A stretch of 64,000 nucleotides of DNA from Cordia subcordata (lineage: Eukaryota > Streptophyta > Magnoliopsida > Boraginales > Cordiaceae): positions 5,625,001-5,689,000 of the forward strand of contig JAPTOF010000004.1 of NCBI GenBank assembly GCA_028554755.1. Reading direction: 5' to 3'. The notes beneath the pieces were generated by a model that had not been told where the DNA came from, ran no database searches, and was given only the letters and a program-made list of their open reading frames with translations. Below, one piece after another: positions 47,200-58,959 of this stretch. The position numbers were made by a program, and so were the translations under genes. Every line of letters begins with the position of its first letter. Position 1 is the stretch's first letter.

Positions 47200-48322
47200 C
47201 TAATTCCGGTAGCTATGTATTTATGTATAATATATCTATATATCTATATATCTATGTTGCATGTGCCTTCAAAAATTGGGAGGTGGTACGAAAGAGTTTT
47301 ATAGAGTCTAGCGCATGATATAACATTTTATGTGTTGCATGACGTTTTGAGTTGGGACTCAACTGAAAATTTTGAGAGAAATGTGATTTTTGTCGTTTTA
47401 GTTAAGATTCTTCACGTTTGTTTATATCATAGGACTTACCTTGTTAAAATTCTCTAAAATTGTGAAGTATATCTTGAATAAGATAATATTATTTTTCTAC
47501 AAAAGAATGAAGTTCAAGGTTTTTATTATTTACCTATATTTTTGGTAACGGTACCTGTCCTCCAAATGCATTAACCAAACAAGTAAATCTCATTTCCCCC
47601 ATGATTGAAACTTTTAGCAAATTCGAAACTCCATTTCATATCACTTCGATCCTCTATGGTATTAATTTCCGCCAAACAAAGCCTTAACAGTAGAAGGTGT
47701 TTTAATCTTTTTTTTTTCTTTTAAATAAAAAATAAAAAATTACCCCACCCCAAGCGGAAAAGCCGAAAGTCGTTAAATTATGACTAGTTCCTCAGTTACG
47801 CATTGTTTATCGAATTTCGAAAATGATAAGTGTGAAGGGAAGCTCTTTTTCACTTATTCTCTTTTCTTTCTTTTGAAATATACGTACTACTCAACCACAT
47901 AGATGCGGTGGGTCAGTTCTTTAGAACAATTTATGAGTGAGTAATATCATTTAATCAGACGTTGTTATGGTCACCTGTTTTGGGATAAAACTGAATTTGA
48001 TTGGAGATTGTCCCTCATTGTTCAAAATTTTTTCTTTCTTTTGTCATCCAATTCTAGTCATGTATCTCATCATGGTTCGCAATAATCTAATTGTATGATA
48101 AATTGGGTTGTTACTGTAATTAGGATCAAAATCCTTCATCCCTTGTGAACTATTAATCATTCCTTCCGTGTGGACTTGCAATTTTCTTTTAAAGTTTATC
48201 ACTCTATGTACAATTGAACTTTAAAGTCTCGGGTATAAGTTAATTTATGTAATATTTTGCTATTCTATAAATATTGTATATATCTTGTTGACAAAATTAC
48301 GTCTAATAGTAAAAACGACTTA
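47200..48322. other. 3' flank of CIPK11 and spacer
   Basis: Should hold the CIPK11 3' UTR. A TATCTATA repeat lies at 47232-47253. No gene. Confidence 0.5.
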
Positions 48323-49078
48323 AAGGGTGTTTGGATTGGCTTATCAAAAAGCTACTTAAAGTACTCTGGACTTTAAGTGGTTTTTCTTTATTGTCGACTT
48401 TAAGTAGTTACGCGTTTCAATCAAAGTTATAGTTATAAAAAAAGCATTTACATGTTTGATTAAAGTGGATTGAAAAGTAACTTATATGGTTAAAATAACT
48501 ATTAATGACACTAAAATAGAATTTAAAGGATAACTACAAGATAAAAAAATAAAGATATTTTAGTAATAAAAATAAAAAGGTAAGGATAAGATAGTAAATG
48601 ATTTGATAAAACTTGTTTTTTTCAAAGTATTTAAAGCCATAAAAAGCAGTAGCTGAGGATAGGGAGCTTTTTATTTTCTACTTAATTAAAAATGCACTTT
48701 TTTTAAGTGGTTTTAAGTAAAAAATAAAAACTCCCCAAGTCCAACTTTTGCTTTTTATGGTTTTAAGCAGTTTGAAAAAAAGCAAGATTGACCAAATTAT
48801 TTACTATCTTATCCTTACCTTTTTATTTTTATTACTAAAATATCTTTACTCTTTTATCTTATACTTACATTTTTAAATTCTATTCTAATATCCTTAATAG
48901 TTATTTTAATTATATAACTTACTTTTCAACCCACTTTAATCAAACATGTAAATACTTATTTTTATAACTACAACTTTTATTTAAACACGTAACTACTTAA
49001 AGTTGACAATAAAAAAAAACCACTTAAAGTTCAAAGTGCTTTAAGTGTCTTTTTTATAAGCCAATCCGACACACCCTC
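48323..49078. mobile_element. 756-bp foldback element with ~370-base arms
   Basis: The left half is the near-complete reverse complement of the right: for instance AAGGTAAGGATAAGATAGTA near 48580 pairs with TACTATCTTATCCTTACCTT near 48800. Ends are AAGGGTGTTTGGATTGGC and GCCAATCCGACACACCCTC, flanked by direct TTA (48320-48322, 49079-49081). Each half corresponds to the right half of the 470-bp element at 40665, so it is a palindromic derivative of that family. Confidence 0.75.
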
Positions 49079-49653
49079 TTAAAGTGACTTAAAAAAATAC
49101 TTTTTAAATTAAACAAACACTTTTATTAGTTTAAATTAAATTTTAAGTAGATTTGATCAGAAAAAGAATCAAACCAATCACCTTCTTATAAGAAGGCGTT
49201 TGAATAGAAAAAAGGCAAAATTAATTTAAAAAAAAAAAAAAACTACTCTGCTTGGCAACTTTAATTGGAAATGGATACACAACATGGGTAGGGATGCGCC
49301 TAGTATTTATCACCAAAGTAAGGGGCGGAAGTATAATATCCCAAATTGCATGACTATCAAAACGGCGTCGTTTCTCGTGGGTGTGGCACTCCACATGTCC
49401 TCTGAAGTGTAGCTGGGTAGGGCTTAAACACTGCTGAAGAAAGAAAAAACCAAAACAAAAAAAAATGAAGGCGGCAAATGAAAGCAAAAGGCCTAAAAGA
49501 GTTTGAGAAAGAAAAGCTCAACCCCAGATTAGTCTGCTCTATTCCATAAACCAAGGTATTAGCTAACATTACTCCAATTTTACACACTTAACTTATAAGC
49601 TGTTTTTTTGAACTTGTCCAAGTAACAATCAGAAAATATTTTCATGCTTCATA
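49079..49653. other. spacer, nothing recognised
   Basis: AT-rich; the 76-aa and 88-aa minus-strand frames lack features. Confidence 0.45.
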
Positions 49654-49740
49654 GGGAGTGGACTTTTGACGCAACGGTAAAATTATTTTTTTGTGTCTCA
49701 AGAAATCACGGGTTCAATTGACATGTGATCATTCACTCTA
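49654..49740 (+). repeat. tRNA-derived SINE head, degenerate
   Basis: GACGCAACGGTAAAATT (A-box-like, about 49668) followed about 40 bases later by AATCACGGGTTCAATTGAC (B-box-like, about 49704), the order seen at the head of plant AU-type SINEs. Only the head is recognisable. It sits about 170 bases before the GTPase start codon. Confidence 0.5.
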
Positions 49741-49904
49741 AATTTATTTCTTCTTTTTAGTTTTTTTGCATAATATTAAGCTGCACTAGTTTTGTGTTGT
49801 GATTGTTTTCATATATATTTTCAGGTTAAGCTTTTATGTGTAACGCTTGAAAGGGGTTTAAGAGTTTGCTATTTCTGAGTTTTTGGTTTTATTGAGTTTG
49901 AGCA

Positions 49905-52900
49905 ATGCCGGTGAAAACAAGCTTAAAGGACAACAGTAAGCTTAAGAAAGCGAAACTTAGTAGTGCGAAACCTAGGAATTCTGGAAATGGTGTTAAAAAT
50001 GTGGAGTCGAAAAGAAAAGGAGTCAGAATAAGTAAGAAAGAAGAGAGCGGGGATAGTGTTGATTATGTTGATGGGGTTAAGTCGAGTAATGGGAAGAGGA
50101 GCTCTAAATTGAGGACGAAGGATCGAAGGAAAGAAGTTGAGGATGATGGGAATGAAGGGTTAATGTCTGGTAGTGGAAATAAGAGCTTGAATTTGAGGAG
50201 AAAAGATGACCAGAGAGTGGTTGAAAATGAAGGGAATGAAGGGTTTAAGTCAGGAACTTTGAATAAAAAGAGGAAGAGAGTTACTGCTGATGGAATTTTG
50301 GGAAATGTAGATATATCAAGTGGAAATAATCATAAAGAAAATGTTGTGAGGAGGAAGCAAACTAAGAAAGCAGAATCTTTTAATTTCGAACAATCTGGTT
50401 TAAGAAGTACAATGGCAGGAAAGACAAAGTCTAAGGCAACTGAGACAGTTGAGAAGAAAAAATTCAGAGGTTTAAGCAAGGTGAAGACTGTAGAAAAAGT
50501 GGAAGATGCTGAAATGGATGGTGCATTGAAAAATGGGGGTAAAAGCGTATCTCGGAGAAAGCAATTTGATCAGAACCAAAGCCAAAAAGGAGTTGATATT
50601 GTTAAGAGATCAACCAAGAAGAAGGCCCAGAGAAAGAAAAGCACCACTGATGATGCGGAAGAGACAGAGCAGAAGCCAAAGAAGAAAAAGCGAATACGGC
50701 TAGATCCTTATGATACCTCAAACAAGAGGCTGGATGATGGCTTTGCTGCTAATGGTTAGTACGCAGCAGTGATTTCTAGTTACATGTTTTGTTTCATTGA
50801 CTATCTAGCACCCTTTTTTTGTTATTATTCACCATATGTTTCTATGCTTTTCACAACTATTACCAATTTGGTACTACAAATGAGATGTCCGAATATGTAG
50901 GTTCAATTGAATCAAAAATTTATTTGATGTAAGTGCATTATGACAAGCCTTTAGACACTTGGAAATCATCTTATATAATTTAAACTCTCAGAGATGGTTC
51001 AGGCCGCATATGGTATTTCCATATATGATCTTATAGCCAAATCATTCTGGATTCTGAACAATGAATGCAGAAGTTACACAAGTAAATCTTTGCTAGTGAA
51101 TCTGTACTTAGAAGACTAGATACCTGTCTCCACTACATTCTTTGTGTTAAGTCCAGTTGAAGATCATAAATGCCATGATGAATATCTGAAATTTAGGAAA
51201 GATACTAATCTTGAGAGAGATATTCAACTTCTCCTGGGTGATACTATTGGTCGCTGGTGCAATGTGAGTCATGAGGTCTGTATTTTGTAGGTGTTTGGCA
51301 ATCAATGTCCATTAGTGACATTTGACAGATCCATTTTAAGGTACTTGTAGCATGTATAAACAAGAACGTAATATTATATTAGTAGCTTCTTGGGCACTTG
51401 TGCCCATGACTTAAGCCTGCTTACAGCATCGCTTTGCAGGCCCCTGTACCCTTTGTTGTTAAGAATCTTTTTTTTCCTTTACGCTATAGTTGTGTATGGT
51501 GACTTCACCTTAGCTTCTAAACATTTGAAGATAGAGCAATAGCATGATTCATGTCTTCTTTCATGTGAAGATATTGTTTTCTTGGTGATTCTTTTCTTTA
51601 CAATGTTTGACCTCTATATACAATTTGGATCTCAGGAATTCTTATTCAGTACATCATCCTTTGGTCTCATATTTATGTGTTTGATTTCATGGATACTTTA
51701 TTTAGACATTCGCCTGAAACTTCTTTTTTTATAAATATTACAAGGTCCTGGTTGTCTAACTGATTAGTACATTTCTTTCCAGATGGTGAAGAGAAGAAAG
51801 CAGATTTGCCTGCAACTAGCAAAGTTGAACTGTCAAAGAATGCGCAGTTTCGTGCAATTCTTCCTAGCCTGTCTATCCTTTCCTTTGTGGAAGACAATGT
51901 AATTTGTTTGTCTGGGTGTGCTTTACTTATTAATTTCCACGTTAACAATATGTTGCATACTGTATTTGTCTTTATAGTCTTTTTTCAAATATATAATTCT
52001 TTGCAATTCTTTTCCAGTTGCTGGGCCGTAGACGTGAAATTGAGATCAAGAGGGCAGGCTACAACATTGAACTCTCTGCACCTTTAGATAACATACCATT
52101 TTCTACAAGCACTGAAAGGGAGCGGATTGAAGAACCAGTATGTTTCTTGTTATGGGTATTCTTGAATCTTGCTGTATCTACTGTTAGCATGAAAACTTCT
52201 ATGTCAAATCTGGCAGATGCCCTTAATTTTTTCAGCGTAATCTGGAATTATCACCATATTGTTTCAAAAACTTTTAGTAACATGAATTTTATGATAATGG
52301 TGTAGAAATCATGATCTGCATGTGCACTTACATTGAAGAGTACGAATTTCTTTCCCTGCTGGACTTTTCTTCTCTTTTGTTGGAGTGGGTGGGTAGGTGG
52401 GGTGGGGGAAGGAGTTCTGGATGAGTTTGTAGTTGCAATGATAAAGCATGCAGCGAATAAGTACAGCTCTTTATTACTGACATAGAGAAGTCAGTGTGAC
52501 ATAGGATTAGATGTTGGAAAATTATTTCCTGATGATTGGAAGAAGAAATGTGTTATTGTGGCAAAGTATAGATTTAAGGGATGAGTAAAATTGTTTTACA
52601 AGGTCAGGAGGTGAAATTATTGGTATTAGAAATGCTTTTTCTGTGGAAAGTATTTGTGGAACAGGAAAAGTTAGCTGGGGTTCTTTGAATTGTTACCTTG
52701 ATTGAACAACCTTCATTTGAGAATGTCAAAGCTAGTTTGAGGGTTGTGGAGTTGATGGTTCGTTTTATGACACAATAGATACCAATAAGGTGATTTCTTC
52801 TGGTTTAAGTTTGATGGAGTTCAGAACTGCAAAACTTAGAAGCAGAAAGAAGATTTAGTTAGGGAAAAAGGAGAAAGAAACCTTCACAAGGTTCGGAGAA

Positions 52901-55887
52901 CACCGAAGCTCTATTGCAAGAAAGGTGCAATGCAACTATTTAGTGAGGAAAAAACTTGGCATCAAAATCATACTAGACAATTTTATGCAGAAATTTACCA
53001 TGATAATAGCATGAGGTGACACCAAAATGAAATTATACACTACACCATTATAAACTGATGCTTTTTTCCTAAAGTTACAACAATCCTAAAACAGAAAAGG
53101 TTGATCAGCTTATTCAAATAGCACCACATGCAGTTCCAACCCTAAGAAAATCATGCTTCAATGAATGAACTATTTTGCTTGATCTTTTCTTCGCATGAGT
53201 TTTCTCCTGACCTGGTATCTTTCTAACTATTCTGCAGGTATTCAGGAATAAATTATCATTTTTTGCTGCTGCAAAGGTATCATCATCCTTTCCCCCTCCT
53301 GAACTACCAGAGATTGCATTTGCAGGTATAAAGGCATCTTTTCACGTTGATTGATCAAAATTATTTGTTTCCTTTACAGAAGTATGGTCCAATATGTGTT
53401 CAAAATACTCTACTGTATACTAGTATGACATGGTGATGGCCATTAGTACGTAACTAATAGAATTTCGGTTGCACTACTTCCATAATCAGGCTAGAAGAGC
53501 TCAGATGTAGTTATTGGTCGATATAAGTTAAGATAATCCTTGAAAATGCAAACTTAATATCTTTATTATATTATTCATCAGACACATTGAAATTCAAAAT
53601 AGCTACTTAGACCATGGTGCTTCAATAGATAGTTCATTCTGAAGTACTTTCTGTTTCTTATAGGTGCTGGGTATCAGTTGGACTTGCACAGTCACATAAT
53701 CCTCTCAACATCTTGTTTGTCTGACCACCTATTAATGAGAAACTAATTAATTATCAATATGAAATCCTTTTGTCAGGAAGGTCAAATGTAGGGAAGTCAT
53801 CTTTGCTGAACTCTCTCACCAGACAATGGGGTGTGGTGCGGACATCAGACAAGCCTGGGCTCACACAGGTGATACTTTTCACGGTTTCACTTAATTTAGC
53901 AACTATAAAGGTGCCAGAAATGATTGGTAACTCGCCTGCAGACTATTAACTTTTTTAAGCTCGGATCAAAGCTTTGCTTAGTTGATTTGCCTGGATATGG
54001 GTTTGCATTTGCAAAAGAAGAAGTGAAGGAAGCTTGGGAAGAGCTAGTGAGTATGCAAACCAATCTTGATTTTTATATTTTATTTATAGTGTGTTTGGAA
54101 TAATCTTATTTTAAGATGCTTATCCTATTGAAATTTGGAGATATCTTATAAGATTTAAGATATTTTATCCATGCATTTATAGTTGTTAAAAATAAGATAG
54201 AATGGATTGCTTATTTTTTATAAGATAAAAAGTATGATTTGTTTTGAATTTTTTAAAGGATGCATGTTAAGATGTCTTAAATTTTATAAAATTTTCCCCC
54301 ATTTTAATAGGATAAGCATCTTAAAATAAGATTATAACAAACAGAGCATTATTCTTTTAGCCTTTCTTTTATCATTTTCCGTGTTACTAGTAGTGCCAGG
54401 AAGAAGTGGACTCTTCAGTATATTTCTATTCAGAAAAATTTGCATTGTTTCAGAGCATAAATGATTTACCATATTTAAAAGAGAGAAAACAGCTTATTTT
54501 GATTTTATGTTTGATTGGACTTTTTACTGTTGACTACATCCAGATGGCAGATTTTAAATAAAACATAGAACATACAAATCCATACACGTGTGTATAGATT
54601 CATATGTATGCGTGTGTAGTTACATACGTATAATCAGTGAATTAGTTAGTAATTTCTGCATCTACATCTTAAAATGTTTACTGTTTGCATAATATCTTAA
54701 ATATTTACCATATGCAAGCATCAGCTCTATTCTATTGCTAAATTATGTGATGAGCAAGTGTTATAACTTTGAAGTAGCTGCTGCATTTCTATCAAGTGAA
54801 TTTCAGATCATATATGTGGAGCAGCTCTAATGTCTTGTGAACAAATAACTTAAGTCTTGGTGGTATAATAATCATTGCAATCAAGTTTGTAGATCTGTTC
54901 ATCTTCTACATTATACATTCTTTATGTTGCTATAACCGCCAACAATCTATTTAGAAATGCACAAGTATATTCTCATGTATGTTTTGTTTCAGAAATTCTT
55001 TTCTAGAGTGTTCTGAACTATGCTGAATCTGTATGTGTCTCACATTTGAAATGTTTTTATTTTGTAGGTAAAAGAATATGTCTCCACCCGTGTTCGTTTG
55101 AAGCGAGTATGTCTTCTTGTGGACACAAAATGGGGCATGAAACCAAGGGATTACGAGCTTGTTGATTTAATGGAAAGGTACAAAGATTGTGTGCATATCT
55201 AAAGATATATCTCATTGATTCCCACCAGAGGGGGTCGGGTGGGGGGAAAGAATGGTGCTTCCACAGGCCCCAACCATATCGAGGCATTACAATACCTGAT
55301 GCAATGGGAAATGAGAAGTAACTCAGGCGTATCTGATGCAAGTTGAAACTTTTAGCCATTACCCACTTGGAAATGAGAAGTAACTCAGGCGTGTCTGATG
55401 CAAGTTGGAACTTTTAGCCATTACCTACTTGACCATTTTCCTGTAAGATGACTCGTTTGAACACTCTGCAGGTCCCAAACAAAATACCAGATAGTTTTGA
55501 CGAAGACTGATTTGGTTTTCCCAATTGATGTGGCACGACGTGCAATGCAGATTGAAGAGGTTAATATAGCAAGATATTTTGTGCTTGAGATTGTTTTTGG
55601 ATTCTTTTGTCTCATTTAAGTTAAAACTGATATGCTGCATCTGATTTTGCAGAGTCTCAAGCAAAAGAAATCCGCTGTCCAACCTGTGGTATGATGACAC
55701 GTGCAATCATATATCATCTGTTCTTTCTTTCGTCCTTCAGTATGAGTATTAGCATCTTTCTGAGAATCAGCTGAAGTATCTTGGGATTTGGCTTCTCTTG
55801 CAGATGATGGTGAGCTCCAGATCTGGGGCTGGCATCCGTAGCTTAAGGACAGTTCTCTCCAAGATTGCTCGATTTGTGAAACCATAG
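49905..55887 (+). CDS. EngB/YihA-type GTPase with a long basic N-terminus, ten exons
   Basis: Exons 49905-50754, 51783-51898, 52018-52137, 53238-53325, 53777-53868, 53942-54046, 55068-55177, 55472-55559, 55653-55688 and 55804-55887 join in frame into 562 residues. All introns are GT-AG and every join restores the family sequence. Residues 1-310 are Lys/Arg-rich and low complexity, probably nuclear or nucleolar; a DDGNEG.. unit is repeated. The GTPase domain has G1 GRSNVGKS (392-399), G2 PGLTQT (418-423), G3 DLPGYG (437-442), G4 TKTD (504-507) and G5 SSRSG (539-543), all complete. The bacterial relative YihA/EngB assists large-subunit ribosome assembly; the role of this plant form is inferred only. 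The relative I recall is At5g58370, which sits between OFP3 and a CIPK. Intron 6 holds a MITE. Confidence 0.93.
54087..54348. mobile_element. MITE in intron 6 of the EngB-like gene
   Basis: Inverted ends of about 45 bases: TAATCTTATTTTAAGATGCT then TATCCTATT on the left; its complement (GGATAAGCATCTTAAAATAA, GATTATAACAAACA) on the right. Flanked by TTA (54084-54086, 54349-54351). 262 bp, non-coding. Confidence 0.7.
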
Positions 55888-56412
55888 AAGTTACTCTTGG
55901 AAGAGAGCTTTCTCTTAAACGTGTAAATGGCTTGAGATCTTTATTGTGAATTGAACTGAAAAACCGGCCATCTTCAACGGAGCAAAATTACTCGATTCAT
56001 GGGGCTGCATCATGCATGGTTGCGTATTTGACCTGAGGAGTCGGTAAACTTACTGACAAGTTGTCCAAATGAACTATTTATGTTCTTGCTGCTGCTACCA
56101 AGGTTCTTTTTCCGGGTAGAAATCCATGCTAAATGGTGCAATGGTCTGAATCATTGCAGTCATTACACCACCACTCGAGAGGGTAGAGATGTCGGAGAAT
56201 TATCTTTTGGGATTCTATTCTGAGACCCGTTAAGCATTAGATAGAGTAATTTAGGATCTTATATACTAGTTTTTTAAATCCCGATTTATTCACGTGTGAC
56301 CATTAGATTTTTACAAACAATGGCGTCTGCAGTTCACATAATTTCTCTTCTCATTATGTTGTTGGTGTTAAATTTGCAGCTTTATGCGTGGGTTGTAACC
56401 TTGATGGTCAGG
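55888..56412. other. 3' flank of the EngB-like gene
   Basis: Holds its 3' UTR; no other gene. Ends at the target duplication of the Mutator-like element. Confidence 0.5.
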
Positions 56413-56422
56413 GCTCTAATTC

Positions 56423-56540
56423 GGATTTTTTTTTTCTAACCCAAAAAAAAAAATTTGTGCAAAATTAACCCCGTTTATAAAGCGATTTGAAAAATAACCT
56501 GTTTTGAATTCGAAAATGAGTGGCACGCATTCCGGGACCG
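56423..56540 (+). repeat. left terminal inverted repeat of the Mutator-like element
   Basis: Matches the reverse complement of 61555-61674, most strongly over 56460-56512. Homopolymer lengths differ near the tip. Confidence 0.9.
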
Positions 56541-56956
56541 TGGAACGCACTCTGGGAGTGTGGCCACGCTCCAGGAATGCGCCCGCGCTCCTGGAGTGCG
56601 TTCTGCATTTCGGAAATGCGTTTTCTGGATTTCTTTCCAACTTGTCAAATTTGATTTTGATTCTGATTTGATTTGATTGCGGAGACGACCAAATATTCTT
56701 AGCAGCGCATTATGAGAGGCGTTGATGAGAATCCCTGTCACAAATCACGCTTTAGTCACTTCAAATCACGAGAAATTTCAGAAATTGCACTCTCAGAATG
56801 TGTTTTCTGCCTATATAAATCCCAACCCCTTCTTCTACCGGATCATTCAATCCTACCCCGTAAATTTCAACAATCACAATCACTTTCCACCAAATAAAAA
56901 TTCTGTCAAATTCATTTACTTTGCTAGTATAAGTTTCTACCAAAGCACGTAAAAGA

Positions 56957-57871
56957 ATGAATTCAAACAAAGTTACTGTTCTTTTATACTACGGCGGTCA
57001 CACAATAATGACCGATTATGGTCTTGATTATAGAAGTCCAAATATACCACGCAAAATCAAAATTCATCCCGATACAACTTACGATGAATTTGTTTTGCGC
57101 GTAATTAGAAAATTGGGGCTGCGTCTGAGTATCGATAGGGTGAACTTATGCTATCGTGACTCTAGATGGGATGCTACATTGCCGCAGATTTATTATTATT
57201 CAAGTGCAATAATTGATCATGAAGATGTGCGGGAGATGTATGGCACAGCTCAGTATGAATGGAACCGCTGTGTAGCGCACGTAATAGTGGATGTTCAATT
57301 CGTTTAGCCTGACGACATGTATGTGCCGCAAATAATTCCCGATGTCCTGTACCAGTCTAACATGTCGGACCTAAATACAGCACCATCGTATGAAGAAGAT
57401 GAGCATATCAATATTGCAACAACAACGGCGGAGTTTGCCACTTTTTCCATTTCCCCGCAACCACATTCTACTTTTGAAGTTGGAGGACCCTCTCATCACT
57501 GCGATGGCACGGAGGAGAGATGTGACGTCGCAGCAGATACTGTTTTGTTGGAGGCAGACGAAGAAAACGAGGACGGTGAATTGAACAATCAAGAAGAAGA
57601 TGCAATCTCAGAAGCAAGTTTGAAGAAGATGAACAAAGATACATATTGGTGGACATTTGAGTCTCTCGGACACCAATTTTATTGGGCTCCAGTGCCTGCA
57701 CGGACGTTGCATTCGAACCCTAGTTGCATTCGGCAAAGAAGAGGACGAGTCGGCGGCCGGCGCATTCCAAACGAGATGGATCACTCGGATCGCCGTGAAC
57801 GACGAAAGTGTACAACATGTGGTCAACCAGGTCACACTACTCTAATTTGCCCTAATAACCAAAATGCGTAA
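56957..57871 (+). pseudogene. Mutator transposase remnant: N-terminal domain plus zinc knuckle
   Basis: One frame of 305 codons broken by TAG at 57305-57307. The first 116 residues (KVTVLLYYGGHTIMTDYGLD, then KIKIHPDTTYDEFVLRVI) resemble the N-terminal domain of plant Mutator transposases. The second part is acidic, then has EMDHSDRRERRKCTTCGQPG and HTTLICPN, a CX2CX4HX4C zinc knuckle that normally ends these transposases. The DDE catalytic region and SWIM finger that should lie between are missing. The TAG is preceded by QFV and followed by PDDMYVPQ in frame, and probably replaces CAG. Confidence 0.8.
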
Positions 57872-58959
57872 TCCGTTATGTTTAGCAGTTGCCACAAATT
57901 CTGTATATAATAATTTTATGTCTATTTGTTTTGACGTTGTAATGCTATTGTGCAATCGTTTTATGCATATTTGTTGTGACTTTGTGATGTTATTGTGCAA
58001 TTAACGCTGTCTGTGAACTTGTTGTGGCATTGTGATACGGTCTTGTTTAATCAACGTCGACATATGTAACAAAAAAATGCCGAACCAAATAAAAAAAACA
58101 AAATGAAATAATAATCAACAAAAAGCTACTTTCTCACGAATACATATGAAACAAAAAGCACTCGAAACTGAATACATCATCCCGGCGTGTAATGATCAGG
58201 GACCTTCCCCCTGTTAGTGCGGTCAGGTAAATGACGTCTACCAGGGGATGGGGCGTTGCGCTTCCGAGATGAACGTGTCTGGCGGAGAGGCGGCTAATGT
58301 GCCTGCTGCTGTGTGGCGGGTGCCTGGGTTGCCTATGGCTCGGAGTGCGGTGGCTGGTCCTGATGCTCAACGCCACTGGACACTAACTGATGGTGAACAT
58401 AGTCATGGGATCCCATATATCTACTTGGTGGCCCCCCCGATGACTTGCTCTGCGTCGCCTCGTCATCATCGGGCTCGTCAACATAGGGCTAAGATGATCC
58501 GTAGCCTCGAACGTGGCCCGGCCACCTGAACCGCTGGAGAAGTCAACAGGCGCCAGATGCCACGCGGATCGCTGCAATGGTGGCCGTGTGGGTGGTCGAG
58601 ATGACTATGATGACCCACCTCGATGGCTGTGCCCGCGCTGCCCAGATGGAGCACGCTGCACACGATAATGTCCGGATCGCTGCAACGGATGCACTGGAGA
58701 CGCATCAGGCAACTCCCACACGGCTCTCTGCTGTATGAGATACTCGTGCTGCGTGTGTCGAAGTGCACTCTCGCCATGCAACTGCATGAGTTGCAAGTGT
58801 TGCATGACATGCTTCATGTGTGCACCGGCCCCAAGGTCCCCCTCCTAGTAACGCTATAGTAAATCACGAGAATGATAGACGACATGCTGAACTACAGCGA
58901 CCTGTAGGCAAGCATAACATATTGGGGTTAATATCAACTAATAGTCAACAACTTTCATT

